Source: Prevotellaceae bacterium UBA6858 (GTDB taxonomy: Bacteria > Bacteroidota > Bacteroidia > Bacteroidales > Bacteroidaceae). Taken from it: a stretch of DNA of 5,295 nt. A program made the position numbers and the translations under genes. Below are positions 1 through 5,293 of the stretch, one piece after another. Position 1 is the first letter of the stretch, and every line of letters begins with the position of its first letter. The stretch lies in the NCBI GenBank assembly GCA_002451695.1, contig DKDC01000004.1, forward strand, positions 106,535 through 111,829. The letters run 5' to 3'. The notes under the pieces were generated by a model. That model worked only from the letters and a program-made list of their open reading frames with translations. It ran no database searches and had not been told where the DNA came from.

Positions 1-50
1 TACATCAGACCTTTTTTCACCTCTTTCAAGTCCTTGAAAAGCAAAACGTT
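1..50 (-). repeat. Left copy of a ~50-bp imperfect inverted repeat
   Basis: Read on the minus strand, this segment matches 5216-5265 on the plus strand at 38 of 50 ungapped positions. The terminal 25 nt (1-25 against 5241-5265) differ at only three positions and end in GATGTA in both copies. The two copies face outward from the gene block. The segment contains the perfect palindrome TTTCAAG-TC-CTTGAAA at 24-39. It may be one member of a dispersed intergenic repeat family, a terminal repeat of a larger unit, or a structured 3' or regulatory element. The sequence runs off the window, so its outer edge is unknown. Confidence 0.5.
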
Positions 51-159
51 ACAACGACCGTTTCTTGTTAATCATTTTTCTGGAAATCAAACTCTTACGA
101 AATTGGGGCGATATTGGGGTTTCATGGGAAATGCCATCCGGAACAACGGAAACCACAAC
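51..159. other. Intergenic spacer after the lipoprotein gene
   Basis: This A+T-richer spacer lies downstream of the leftward lipoprotein gene. I see no gene here and no stem followed by a T-tract that would act as an intrinsic terminator for the leftward operon. The only structure is a weak pair of GGTTTC/GAAACC arms (118-123 and 149-154) enclosing ATGG/CCAT, which is too short to call. Confidence 0.4.
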
Positions 160-1176
160 TCACGGCAGCCGGTCGTTCCTCAAATCGTCAATCATAGTGC
201 GCTCATATTCCCTCAAAGGGAACGACCCTGCCGGATACTCGTTTTTTATCTGTTTTTCATAAAACAGGCCGCTGTCATGCTCATAGAAAGCCAATCCCGT
301 TACACACGGTCCCCCCCCCTCCCATTTCACGGCGATATTCCACGCAATGCCATAGCCCTGCCCGCCCGAATAGCCGAGCGCGAAATCCCATGGCTCATTA
401 AAAGGCAGATTGCCGCCGGACGTTACAAACCTCTCGCAACTTGGCAGTCCGCCCTCGTAATTGTCCAAATTGCAGACAACATTGTTGAAAGCCATTTTCC
501 TGCCCTTGCGGTTTATCAGCAAAACTCTGTCGGCGAATGCCGCAGGAGACAAAACCGCCGCACGGTAGTCCTTGCCAACCGTTATGCTGTCAACAACCTC
601 ATATCCGCACACGGCAACGCCAATGACCGTGCAACTTCTCCGGCACAGCGCATTTTCGCCCTTGGGGGCATCAAGACGCAGCGTGTCGTTGGTGAAAATC
701 ATTCGATACTTTTGCCTCCCGACGGAACTTATTTTGCGTTTCCCTTTTTCGGCGGCAAGGAACAAACGCACCTTTTTGCCTCCAAAAGCAACCTCATAGC
801 AATCATCCCCCGCTTGCGCAGATTTTGCCACCCGCATATCCCTTGCGGCTTGCAAAGTCAAACCGCAGCCTGTATTGCCCATGAAATCCTCACCATTGTA
901 GAGGGCGTTGAACACCACATCCGGGCTACAGTATTCCATAAGCAGTTTCTTCTCCTTGGCCTGCACATCCTCCAAACGGTCTTGCGCGTTGCCACTCGCG
1001 CAACTGTCCTCCTCCGACCTTAACTGTGCAAGCTGGCGATAGAAGTCCTTTATAAGTTCTGTGTCATTGTCCGCCCTGTTTTCAGTTTTGCCTTTGCTGC
1101 AACAGCCGCACAGCAGCCCTTGTGCCATTATGGCAACCGCAAAACAAAAGGCGGCTTTTGCAACCGTACTTTTCAT
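160..1176 (-). CDS. Cys-rich secreted lipoprotein of unknown function
   Basis: I do not recognise a firm family for this 338-residue protein. The start at 1176 is chosen because it begins a clean export signal: M-K-S-T-V-A-K, a hydrophobic stretch to about residue 22, then a lipobox-like L-C-G-C that makes Cys25 the likely lipidated residue. The ORF is open further upstream, but that extension overlaps the GHL10 gene and would bury the signal. Residues ~38-150 carry a helical segment (LIKDFYRQLAQL, then LEDVQAKEKKLLMEYCSPDVV) followed by short strands. This loosely resembles DUF3828-type or NTF2-like periplasmic domains, but the match is weak. The C-terminal half (~210-330) is rich in Gly and aromatics. 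Twelve Cys follow the signal, unusually many. The gene begins 13 nt after the GHL10 stop and is probably co-transcribed with it. A G9 tract sits at codons 286-289. The product is inferred to be a membrane-anchored envelope protein. Confidence 0.8.
   Translation of the reverse strand: MKSTVAKAAFCFAVAIMAQGLLCGCCSKGKTENRADNDTELIKDFYRQLAQLRSEEDSCASGNAQDRLEDVQAKEKKLLMEYCSPDVVFNALYNGEDFMGNTGCGLTLQAARDMRVAKSAQAGDDCYEVAFGGKKVRLFLAAEKGKRKISSVGRQKYRMIFTNDTLRLDAPKGENALCRRSCTVIGVAVCGYEVVDSITVGKDYRAAVLSPAAFADRVLLINRKGRKMAFNNVVCNLDNYEGGLPSCERFVTSGGNLPFNEPWDFALGYSGGQGYGIAWNIAVKWEGGGPCVTGLAFYEHDSGLFYEKQIKNEYPAGSFPLREYERTMIDDLRNDRLP
163..233 (-). repeat. Long-armed inverted repeat at the 3' end of the lipoprotein gene
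   Basis: The left arm is CGGCAG (163-168) plus GGTCGTTCC (171-179), and it is complementary to GGAACGACC (219-227) plus CTGCCG (228-233). That makes 15 base pairs with a 2-nt bulge (169-170) and a 39-nt loop. It covers the last ~24 codons and stops directly next to the TGA. No T-tract follows in the direction of transcription, so it is not a standard intrinsic terminator. It could stabilise the mRNA 3' end or be a chance result of coding sequence. Confidence 0.5.
311..319 (-). repeat. G9 homopolymer tract in coding sequence (possible slippage site)
   Basis: Nine consecutive C on the plus strand read as G9 in the lipoprotein mRNA, spanning the codons for Glu286-Gly-Gly-Gly289. A tract of ten would bring a TGA into frame ten codons after the tract. 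A tract of eight would bring a TAA into frame three codons after it. Either change removes the last ~50 residues. The tract is therefore a candidate phase-variation or assembly-error site. Confidence 0.65.
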
Positions 1177-1189
1177 GATGCGCAAATTG

Positions 1190-2902
1190 TTACGGCTGTA
1201 TGTGGAAGCCTCCCAGCAAATGCGCCTTGCCGCGCCGCCCCTGACCGTACAGCTTGTAATATCCCGGGGCAAGGCGCGAGACATCGACAACGCTGTCCGC
1301 CTCAATAACTTTAAGCTCGCGCCCGCATTCATCGCATATTGTCAGAAGTTTCGCGTCAACATTGCCGGCATACAGCTTGCCGGCACGCACCTTCATGCCT
1401 ACGTCCTTGCTTACGGCAACAGGCGCGGGGCGGTTTACTTCCGCAATGCCGCTCTCGTTGCCAAAGCGGTCTATGGCCGTTACGCCGTAAAATATTCTGC
1501 GGCTCGCAGGACAGGCAACGTCAATACGGTATTCCGTCTCCGGCATATACGAGGCGACAAGCCGTGCGCTGTCGGGAACAACCGGGTAAGAGCCGGAGGC
1601 ATATATATTATAGCGCAGCGAAGCGCCAGGCGTAGGGTCGGCCGACGGCTGCCACGAAACCCGCCATTCATATTTGGACTTCTCCACTTCCACGCCTTGC
1701 GGCGCAGTTGGGGCAACGCTGTCCTGCCACGTCATTGCGGGCTGCAACGCCGGGCGCGTGTAAAACGAATGTTGCAGGTAGTCGGCAATTCCCTTTACAT
1801 TGTCCTCAAGAAAACGGCTGCGGAAATACGCCTGACCGCCAGCCCCATGCAGACGCAAAAAGTTCAGTTCGCGGGTGATGGTCTGCAAGTCCCAGTTTTT
1901 CTGCCCCTCGTCAAGGAAATAAACGCCCAGTCCCGGCACAACCACACGCCAATTGGCGTTTTCCACCCAGTCGAGCGCGAAGGGATAGAAATGGTCTCCC
2001 TTGAAATACATCATAGGGAAAATCTCGTCCATTATGCCCTCCTTCATCCACCGCTGCACGTCCTGCGCCACGGCGGTGCGTGCGTTCCAACCATACGAGA
2101 AGTAACGCGGCAGGTCATCGTGCTTGCCCACCGGCGAGCAACTTAGCATCACCCAAGGTTTGACAGCCTTTATGGCGGAATGTATCTTCCTGACGCACCG
2201 CGTTACGTTTTCCCGCCGCCATTCGCCCCTCGTCATTCCCTTGCCGTATTTCCTGAACGTGGCAGCGTCATTGAATGGAATTTCCTTTTCGGGATAGCGG
2301 ATGTAGTCAAGGTGAATTCCATCAACGTCGTAGTTTTTCACAATTTCGGCGCACAGCGATGCGAGGTAATCGCCCACCGCCGGAACTCCGGGGTTCATCA
2401 TCCAATGATCTCCAGCCTTGACGCACAATTGCGGCTGACGGCTGACGACGGAGCGGCGGCCTAATTGTTTCGTTACCGCAAGGCTTGTGAGCGGAAAGGC
2501 AACCACCCACGCCTGTATGCTCATCCCGCGCTTGTGGCACTGCTCCACGGCAAACTCCAAGGCATCATACCCCGGCGACACGCCCGGCTTTCCCGAAAGA
2601 CAGCCGTCCCACGGCTCCAGGGCCGAAGGGTAAATCACCGTGCCGCGTATGCGCGTCTGCAAAAGCAGGGTGTTTATCCCCATTGCCTGCAAGCGGTCGA
2701 GATGTTCGCAGAGCTGGCGTTTCTGCCGTTCCACACCCGCCGAATTGTTTGCGTAGCCCTTCGGCCAGTCAAGCCCCCCGATTGTCGTGAACCAAACTGC
2801 CCTGACCTCGCGGTGGGACTGCTGCGGGACAAGCTGCGCCACAGCCGCCGCCAAACCCGCGCAGGCAAACGCCAATGCCGTTATAATTGTCTTGAATTGC
2901 AT
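1190..2902 (-). CDS. Secreted GHL10-family glycosyl hydrolase (DUF187, DigH/YddW/YngK-like) with FN3-like and sorting-domain-like C-terminus
   Basis: This 570-residue protein starts at 2902 with a signal peptide (M-Q-F-K-T, hydrophobic to ~20, cleavage likely after A-V-A22). An upstream in-frame ATG would run into the divergent gene and lose the signal. The GHL10 (PF02638) hallmarks are REVRAVWFTT with LDWP (31-46), INTLLLQTRIRGTVIYPS (76-93), the GYDALEF...CHKRG...AW segment (111-132) and the acidic barrel motif YDVDGIHLDYIRYP (191-204), followed by MDEIFPMMYF (291-300). Residues ~396-490 look like a fibronectin type III domain ending in AIDRFGNES. Residues ~500-570 resemble a type IX secretion sorting domain. 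E. coli DigH, from the same family, cleaves peptidoglycan glycan strands stripped of their peptides, so a periplasmic or surface glycan hydrolase is the best guess. The substrate here is unproven. The gene leads a two-gene operon with the lipoprotein and has its own promoter match upstream. Confidence 0.92.
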   Translation of the reverse strand: MQFKTIITALAFACAGLAAAVAQLVPQQSHREVRAVWFTTIGGLDWPKGYANNSAGVERQKRQLCEHLDRLQAMGINTLLLQTRIRGTVIYPSALEPWDGCLSGKPGVSPGYDALEFAVEQCHKRGMSIQAWVVAFPLTSLAVTKQLGRRSVVSRQPQLCVKAGDHWMMNPGVPAVGDYLASLCAEIVKNYDVDGIHLDYIRYPEKEIPFNDAATFRKYGKGMTRGEWRRENVTRCVRKIHSAIKAVKPWVMLSCSPVGKHDDLPRYFSYGWNARTAVAQDVQRWMKEGIMDEIFPMMYFKGDHFYPFALDWVENANWRVVVPGLGVYFLDEGQKNWDLQTITRELNFLRLHGAGGQAYFRSRFLEDNVKGIADYLQHSFYTRPALQPAMTWQDSVAPTAPQGVEVEKSKYEWRVSWQPSADPTPGASLRYNIYASGSYPVVPDSARLVASYMPETEYRIDVACPASRRIFYGVTAIDRFGNESGIAEVNRPAPVAVSKDVGMKVRAGKLYAGNVDAKLLTICDECGRELKVIEADSVVDVSRLAPGYYKLYGQGRRGKAHLLGGFHIQP

Positions 2903-2922
2903 ATGCCGTAGTTTTATGACCA

Positions 2923-2954
2923 CAAAAATACGCTTTTTATGTCCGTGGTGAAAA
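2923..2954 (-). promoter_or_regulatory. Bacteroidetes-type promoter for the GHL10-lipoprotein operon
   Basis: On the minus strand TATTTTTG (2930-2923) fits the Bacteroidetes primary-sigma -7 consensus TAnnTTTG exactly. About 19 nt upstream, TTTTC (2954-2950) is an approximate -33 TTTG element. Transcription would begin near 2917, giving a leader of about 15 nt before the ATG at 2902. There is no Shine-Dalgarno sequence, as is common in this phylum. Confidence 0.6.
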
Positions 2955-2962
2955 CTTTTTCT

Positions 2963-2970
2963 TAAATTTG
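2963..2970 (+). promoter_or_regulatory. Bacteroidetes-type -7 element for the sialidase operon
   Basis: TAAATTTG followed by C is an exact match to the TAnnTTTG(C) -7 consensus. The -33 region (around 2936-2943) is T-rich but lacks a clear TTTG. Transcription would start near 2976, leaving a leader of about 18 nt before the ATG at 2995. A weak purine-rich AAGG (2984-2987) sits 7 nt before that ATG. The element lies only 32 nt from the oppositely oriented -7 box, so the two promoters overlap and could be regulated together. Confidence 0.6.
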
Positions 2971-2994
2971 CTCCAAACAATATAAGGCTTCCAA

Positions 2995-3228
2995 ATGAAA
3001 AAACCGCCCAAAAGCGTATGGCTTCCCGCCCTGATGGCATTGTATGCCGTTGTGTTCTTCGTTTACGAGTTCTTTGTCCGCAAAGTGGGCTTTACGCCGC
3101 GCAACCTGTCGGTCATGGCGGGCGCGGCAATAATGATTGCAGCCGTTTGGTGGATAAACCGCACTAACGAAAGGCAGAAAGACAGCCCGAAAGGCGGTTC
3201 TGAACAGAGACAAAACCCAAAACAATAA
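2995..3228 (+). CDS. Small membrane protein with two predicted transmembrane helices
   Basis: I do not recognise a family for this 77-residue protein. Helix 1 spans about residues 8-27 (WLPALMALYAVVFFVYEFFV) and helix 2 about 38-54 (LSVMAGAAIMIAAVWWI). They are joined by a short basic loop (RKVGFTPRN). The N-terminus is basic (MKKPPK), and a hydrophilic, mixed-charge tail of ~22 residues ends in Lys and Gln. By the positive-inside rule both ends might be cytoplasmic, but the basic loop makes the topology uncertain. It lies directly downstream of a strong -7 match and 7 nt before the barrel gene, so it is the first gene of the sialidase operon. The coding call rests on the clean hydrophobic pattern, the tight spacing and the promoter. 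Function is unknown. Confidence 0.75.
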   Translation: MKKPPKSVWLPALMALYAVVFFVYEFFVRKVGFTPRNLSVMAGAAIMIAAVWWINRTNERQKDSPKGGSEQRQNPKQ

Positions 3229-3235
3229 CAAGACG

Positions 3236-3715
3236 ATGAAAAAGTTTATTGCAGTTGCGGCATTGTTCGCAATGATTTTCACAGGTGCAAGCGCACAGTT
3301 TGAGGCCGGCACAAAATACATCGGCGCATCCCTTTCAGGCCTGAGCCTGCAATACAGCTCAAACGAGCGTTTGCGTTTCAATCTTGACGGCGCGGCAGGT
3401 CTATTTGTAAGCGACGGACTGCTTGTGTATGCAAACTTCGGCTATGGGCACACGCGCTACACGGATGACGTTACCGCAGGTATTAACGGGCGGTACTATT
3501 TCACCCAAAACGGCATTTTCCTCGGAACAGGCGCACAGTTTGTACACTACACCAAGAGCAGCAACGACCTTATGGTGCCTGTGGAGATTGGCTACGCTTT
3601 CTACCTCAACCACTACCTCACCGTAGAGCCGTCGGTTTACTACAAGATGAGCATGCACGATTTCAGCGACAACTCGTCCGTGGGTCTGAAAATCGGCTTG
3701 GGATATTATTTCTGA
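3236..3715 (+). CDS. Small outer-membrane beta-barrel protein
   Basis: This 159-residue protein has a textbook signal peptide (MKKFIAVAALFAMIFTGASA, cleavage before QFEAG). The mature ~139 residues are made of alternating polar and aromatic stretches, for example KYIGASLSGLSLQYS, GLLVYANFGYGHTRY, GIFLGTGAQFVHYT, LTVEPSVYYKM and VGLKIGLGYYF. This pattern and length suit an 8-stranded barrel of the OmpX/OmpW/PF13505 type. The last residue is Phe, preceded by aromatics, as expected for a strand recognised by the BAM assembly machinery. It starts 7 nt after the small membrane protein and ends 16 nt before the sialidase, so the three are probably one transcript. There are no plug, TonB-box or SusC features, so it is not a glycan importer of that kind. 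Its role could be structural, adhesive or a small pore. Confidence 0.85.
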   Translation: MKKFIAVAALFAMIFTGASAQFEAGTKYIGASLSGLSLQYSSNERLRFNLDGAAGLFVSDGLLVYANFGYGHTRYTDDVTAGINGRYYFTQNGIFLGTGAQFVHYTKSSNDLMVPVEIGYAFYLNHYLTVEPSVYYKMSMHDFSDNSSVGLKIGLGYYF

Positions 3716-3731
3716 AAAGCCGCGACCCGCA

Positions 3732-5027
3732 ATGACAAAGAGGCGGCAAAACACGCTCCCTATCAACAAACGAACCCGCAAGCTTGGCAAAGCCGCCCAA
3801 GCTGCGGGCTTGCTGTTTATGCAGGCTATTGCCGCATACCCTGCACTATATGCAAGCACGCCCACAAACGGCGGCGGAGGCGTGATAACAATCTTCCCCA
3901 ACAAGGAGGCGCAATACCGTATCCCCGCCATAGTGGAATGCAAGTCGGGCAAGCTTGTCGCGTTCACAGACCACCGCTACCAGTGCGACGACATAGGCGG
4001 CGGACGGCGGCTCGACATTGTTATGAAAACGAGCAAGGACGGGGGCAAAACATGGAGTGCGCCCGAGCAGACCGTGGCTAAAGGCGGGAGCAACACAGCC
4101 GCTGACTTCAACTGCGCCCACGGCGATGCAGCCACAGTGGTTGACAGGGAGACCGGCGAAATACTCATCATGTGCGCTTCGGGCGGCATAGGATTTTGGG
4201 AGTCCACCCGCGAACAGCCCATCATGGTTGGCAGATACTGCAGCCGCGATGAAGGCAAAAGCTGGACGGGGGAAGAAGTTACCCGCGACATATACGGGCT
4301 TATGCCCGATGTGAAAGGGGCTTTCTTCACCAGCGGCAGAATATGCCAAAGCAGCCGCATAAAGGCGGGAAGCCACTACCGCATATATTCGGCGCTTGCC
4401 ACAAGAGCCGGAAACCGCGTGGTTTACAGCGACAACTTCGGCAAAGTGTGGAAGCTTTTGGGAGAGAACGCGGCAGAAGCGGCGCCCAAGGGCGATGAAG
4501 CCAAGATAGAGGAACTGCCCGATGGAAACATCGTGCTGAGCAGCCGTGTGAAAAACGGAAGACACTTCAACATCTACCGCTACTCCGACCAGACAACCGC
4601 CACTGGCACATGGGGCAAAGTGGCGCTCTCCCCGGCAGAAAACAACGGCATCCGGGTGAACGACAACGCGTGCAACGGCGAAATCCTGCTGGTCAAGGCA
4701 AAAAAGAAAGGCAAGCCCGCATGGCTTCTGCTGCAAAGCATACCGTTAGGCCCGCAGCGCACCAACGTGGCAATATTCTACAAGGAACTGAAAACCCCTG
4801 ACGACTACGCATCGCCCGAAGCCATCGCAAAAGACTGGGACGGACACTATCAGGTGAGCCACACAACCTCGGCATATTCCACAATGATACAGGGCAGACG
4901 CGGCGGCATTTTCTTCCTTTACGAGGAAAACGCCTTCCGTCATCCCGAAACCGAAACCTCCGACTATTACGACATACAGCTGAAGAAACTCAGCGTGAAG
5001 CAAATAACCGGCAATAAGTACAAGTGA
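3732..5027 (+). CDS. Secreted GH33 exo-alpha-sialidase (neuraminidase)
   Basis: This 431-residue protein should cleave terminal sialic acids from glycoconjugates (EC 3.2.1.18). All recognisable GH33 parts are present: YRIP with triad Arg63; Asp86/Asp87 in RYQCDDIGGG as acid/base; Asp boxes SKDGGKTW (101-108), SRDEGKSW (171-178) and SDNFGKVW (233-240); Glu256 ahead of EELPDG with triad Arg272; triad Arg343 in GPQRTNVAIFY; nucleophile Tyr382 in SAYSTM; and Glu397 in FLYEEN. These assignments are by motif, not structure. Export uses a signal with an unusually long basic N-region (residues 1-20, many Lys/Arg), a hydrophobic core at ~21-40 and likely cleavage near A41. No Cys lipobox or extra carbohydrate-binding domain is visible, so it is a single-domain enzyme. 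It is the third gene of the operon, 16 nt after the barrel gene, with no Shine-Dalgarno sequence. A strong stem-loop follows it. Confidence 0.96.
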   Translation: MTKRRQNTLPINKRTRKLGKAAQAAGLLFMQAIAAYPALYASTPTNGGGGVITIFPNKEAQYRIPAIVECKSGKLVAFTDHRYQCDDIGGGRRLDIVMKTSKDGGKTWSAPEQTVAKGGSNTAADFNCAHGDAATVVDRETGEILIMCASGGIGFWESTREQPIMVGRYCSRDEGKSWTGEEVTRDIYGLMPDVKGAFFTSGRICQSSRIKAGSHYRIYSALATRAGNRVVYSDNFGKVWKLLGENAAEAAPKGDEAKIEELPDGNIVLSSRVKNGRHFNIYRYSDQTTATGTWGKVALSPAENNGIRVNDNACNGEILLVKAKKKGKPAWLLLQSIPLGPQRTNVAIFYKELKTPDDYASPEAIAKDWDGHYQVSHTTSAYSTMIQGRRGGIFFLYEENAFRHPETETSDYYDIQLKKLSVKQITGNKYK

Positions 5028-5079
5028 TACTTTCGCCGGAACAGCAACGTCCCAATAACAAAAGGCTCAGACACCTTGC

Positions 5080-5129
5080 ACAAAAAAACGCACAGTTTTG
5101 GCACTTGCCAAGATTGCGCGTTTTTTTGT
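5080..5129 (+). terminator. Strong intrinsic terminator of the sialidase operon, possibly bidirectional
   Basis: ACAAAAAAACGC (5080-5091) pairs perfectly with GCGTTTTTTTGT (5118-5129). The stem continues inward with one A-C mismatch and two G-T wobbles to TTGGC-ACTT-GCCAA, giving about 23 pairs and a 4-nt loop. The core followed by T7 is a standard Rho-independent layout for transcripts from the left. The A7 on the other side gives the same layout for transcripts coming from the right. It begins 52 nt after the sialidase stop. Confidence 0.9.
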
Positions 5130-5166
5130 TTTGCGGCATCTTCCCTACAAAGCTGCCAGAAATCTT

Positions 5167-5239
5167 CAAACCTTTGATTCATAAAGAATTGCATATTTTG
5201 AAAAAAATATTTTGCAAGTTATTACGTTTCAAAGGTTTG
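5167..5239. repeat. 11-bp perfect inverted repeat next to the right repeat copy
   Basis: CAAACCTTTGA (5167-5177) is the exact reverse complement of TCAAAGGTTTG (5229-5239), with a 51-nt A+T-rich centre. The right arm lies inside the right copy of the end repeat and forms most of its internal palindrome. This could be a larger stem, or a second partial copy of the same half-site in reverse orientation. Confidence 0.4.
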
Positions 5240-5265
5240 CAAGTGGAGAAAAAAGGTTTGATGTA
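5216..5265 (+). repeat. Right copy of the ~50-bp imperfect inverted repeat
   Basis: This is the partner of 1-50 in opposite orientation, identical at 38 of 50 positions. The near-palindrome here is TTTCAAA-GG-TTTGCAA (5227-5242), against TTTCAAG-GA-CTTGAAA in the left copy read the same way. The innermost pair is A-T here and G-C in the left copy. A purine-rich stretch (GGAGAAAAAAGG) and GATGTA follow, as in the left copy. No gene is called here: the short ORF across it has no credible start and overlaps the terminator. Confidence 0.5.
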
Positions 5266-5293
5266 GTCTGGATTATATCAGACATAATTTTTT
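5266..5293 (+). terminator. Weak terminator-like hairpin after the right repeat
   Basis: GTCTGG (5266-5271) pairs with TCAGAC (5278-5283) through five Watson-Crick pairs and one G-T wobble, around a 6-nt loop. A T6 run follows at 5288-5293 after ATAA. The stem is short and A+T-rich, so efficiency would be low. It could be the tail of a small transcript that includes the right repeat. Confidence 0.35.

Noticed and set aside
118..154. GGTTTC/GAAACC arms after the lipoprotein gene as a terminator
   Set aside because: The stem is only 6 bp with a large loop and no T-tract on the transcript side.
34..1023. 329-codon open frame on the plus strand opposite the lipoprotein gene
   Set aside because: It is antisense to a gene with a clear lipoprotein signal. 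Its translation has no recognisable domain, signal or start context, and long antisense frames are common in G+C-rich genes.
1177..1332. Upstream start (1332) extending the lipoprotein by 52 residues
   Set aside because: The extension overlaps the 3' end of the GHL10 gene and would bury the signal peptide and lipobox that begin at 1176.
1061..2146. 361-codon open frame on the plus strand opposite the GHL10 gene
   Set aside because: The opposite strand carries a convincing GHL10 domain. This frame gives a basic, low-information translation with no family features.
2903..3040. Upstream start (3040) extending the GHL10 protein by 46 residues
   Set aside because: The extension crosses both promoter elements and the start of the divergent gene, and puts a basic segment before the clear signal peptide that starts at 2902.
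3846..4736. 296-codon open frame on the minus strand opposite the sialidase
   Set aside because: It is fully covered by the sialidase catalytic domain with all motifs in frame. The antisense translation is Ala/Val/Cys-rich without domains.
160..5027. A polysaccharide-utilisation locus or sialic-acid catabolic cluster
   Set aside because: There is no SusC, SusD, sigma/anti-sigma pair, hybrid two-component sensor, NanA, NanE or transporter. Only the sialidase itself supports such a reading.
5190..5215. TATTTTG sequences as a Bacteroidetes promoter reading rightward
   Set aside because: Both are one base short of TAnnTTTG spacing and have no TTTG at the proper upstream distance. They fit the general A+T richness of the spacer.
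5024..5266. 80-codon open frame beginning at the sialidase stop
   Set aside because: It reads straight through the strong terminator hairpin, has no export signal or domain, and its end is the repeat sequence. I treat it as chance apart from the repeat similarity noted.
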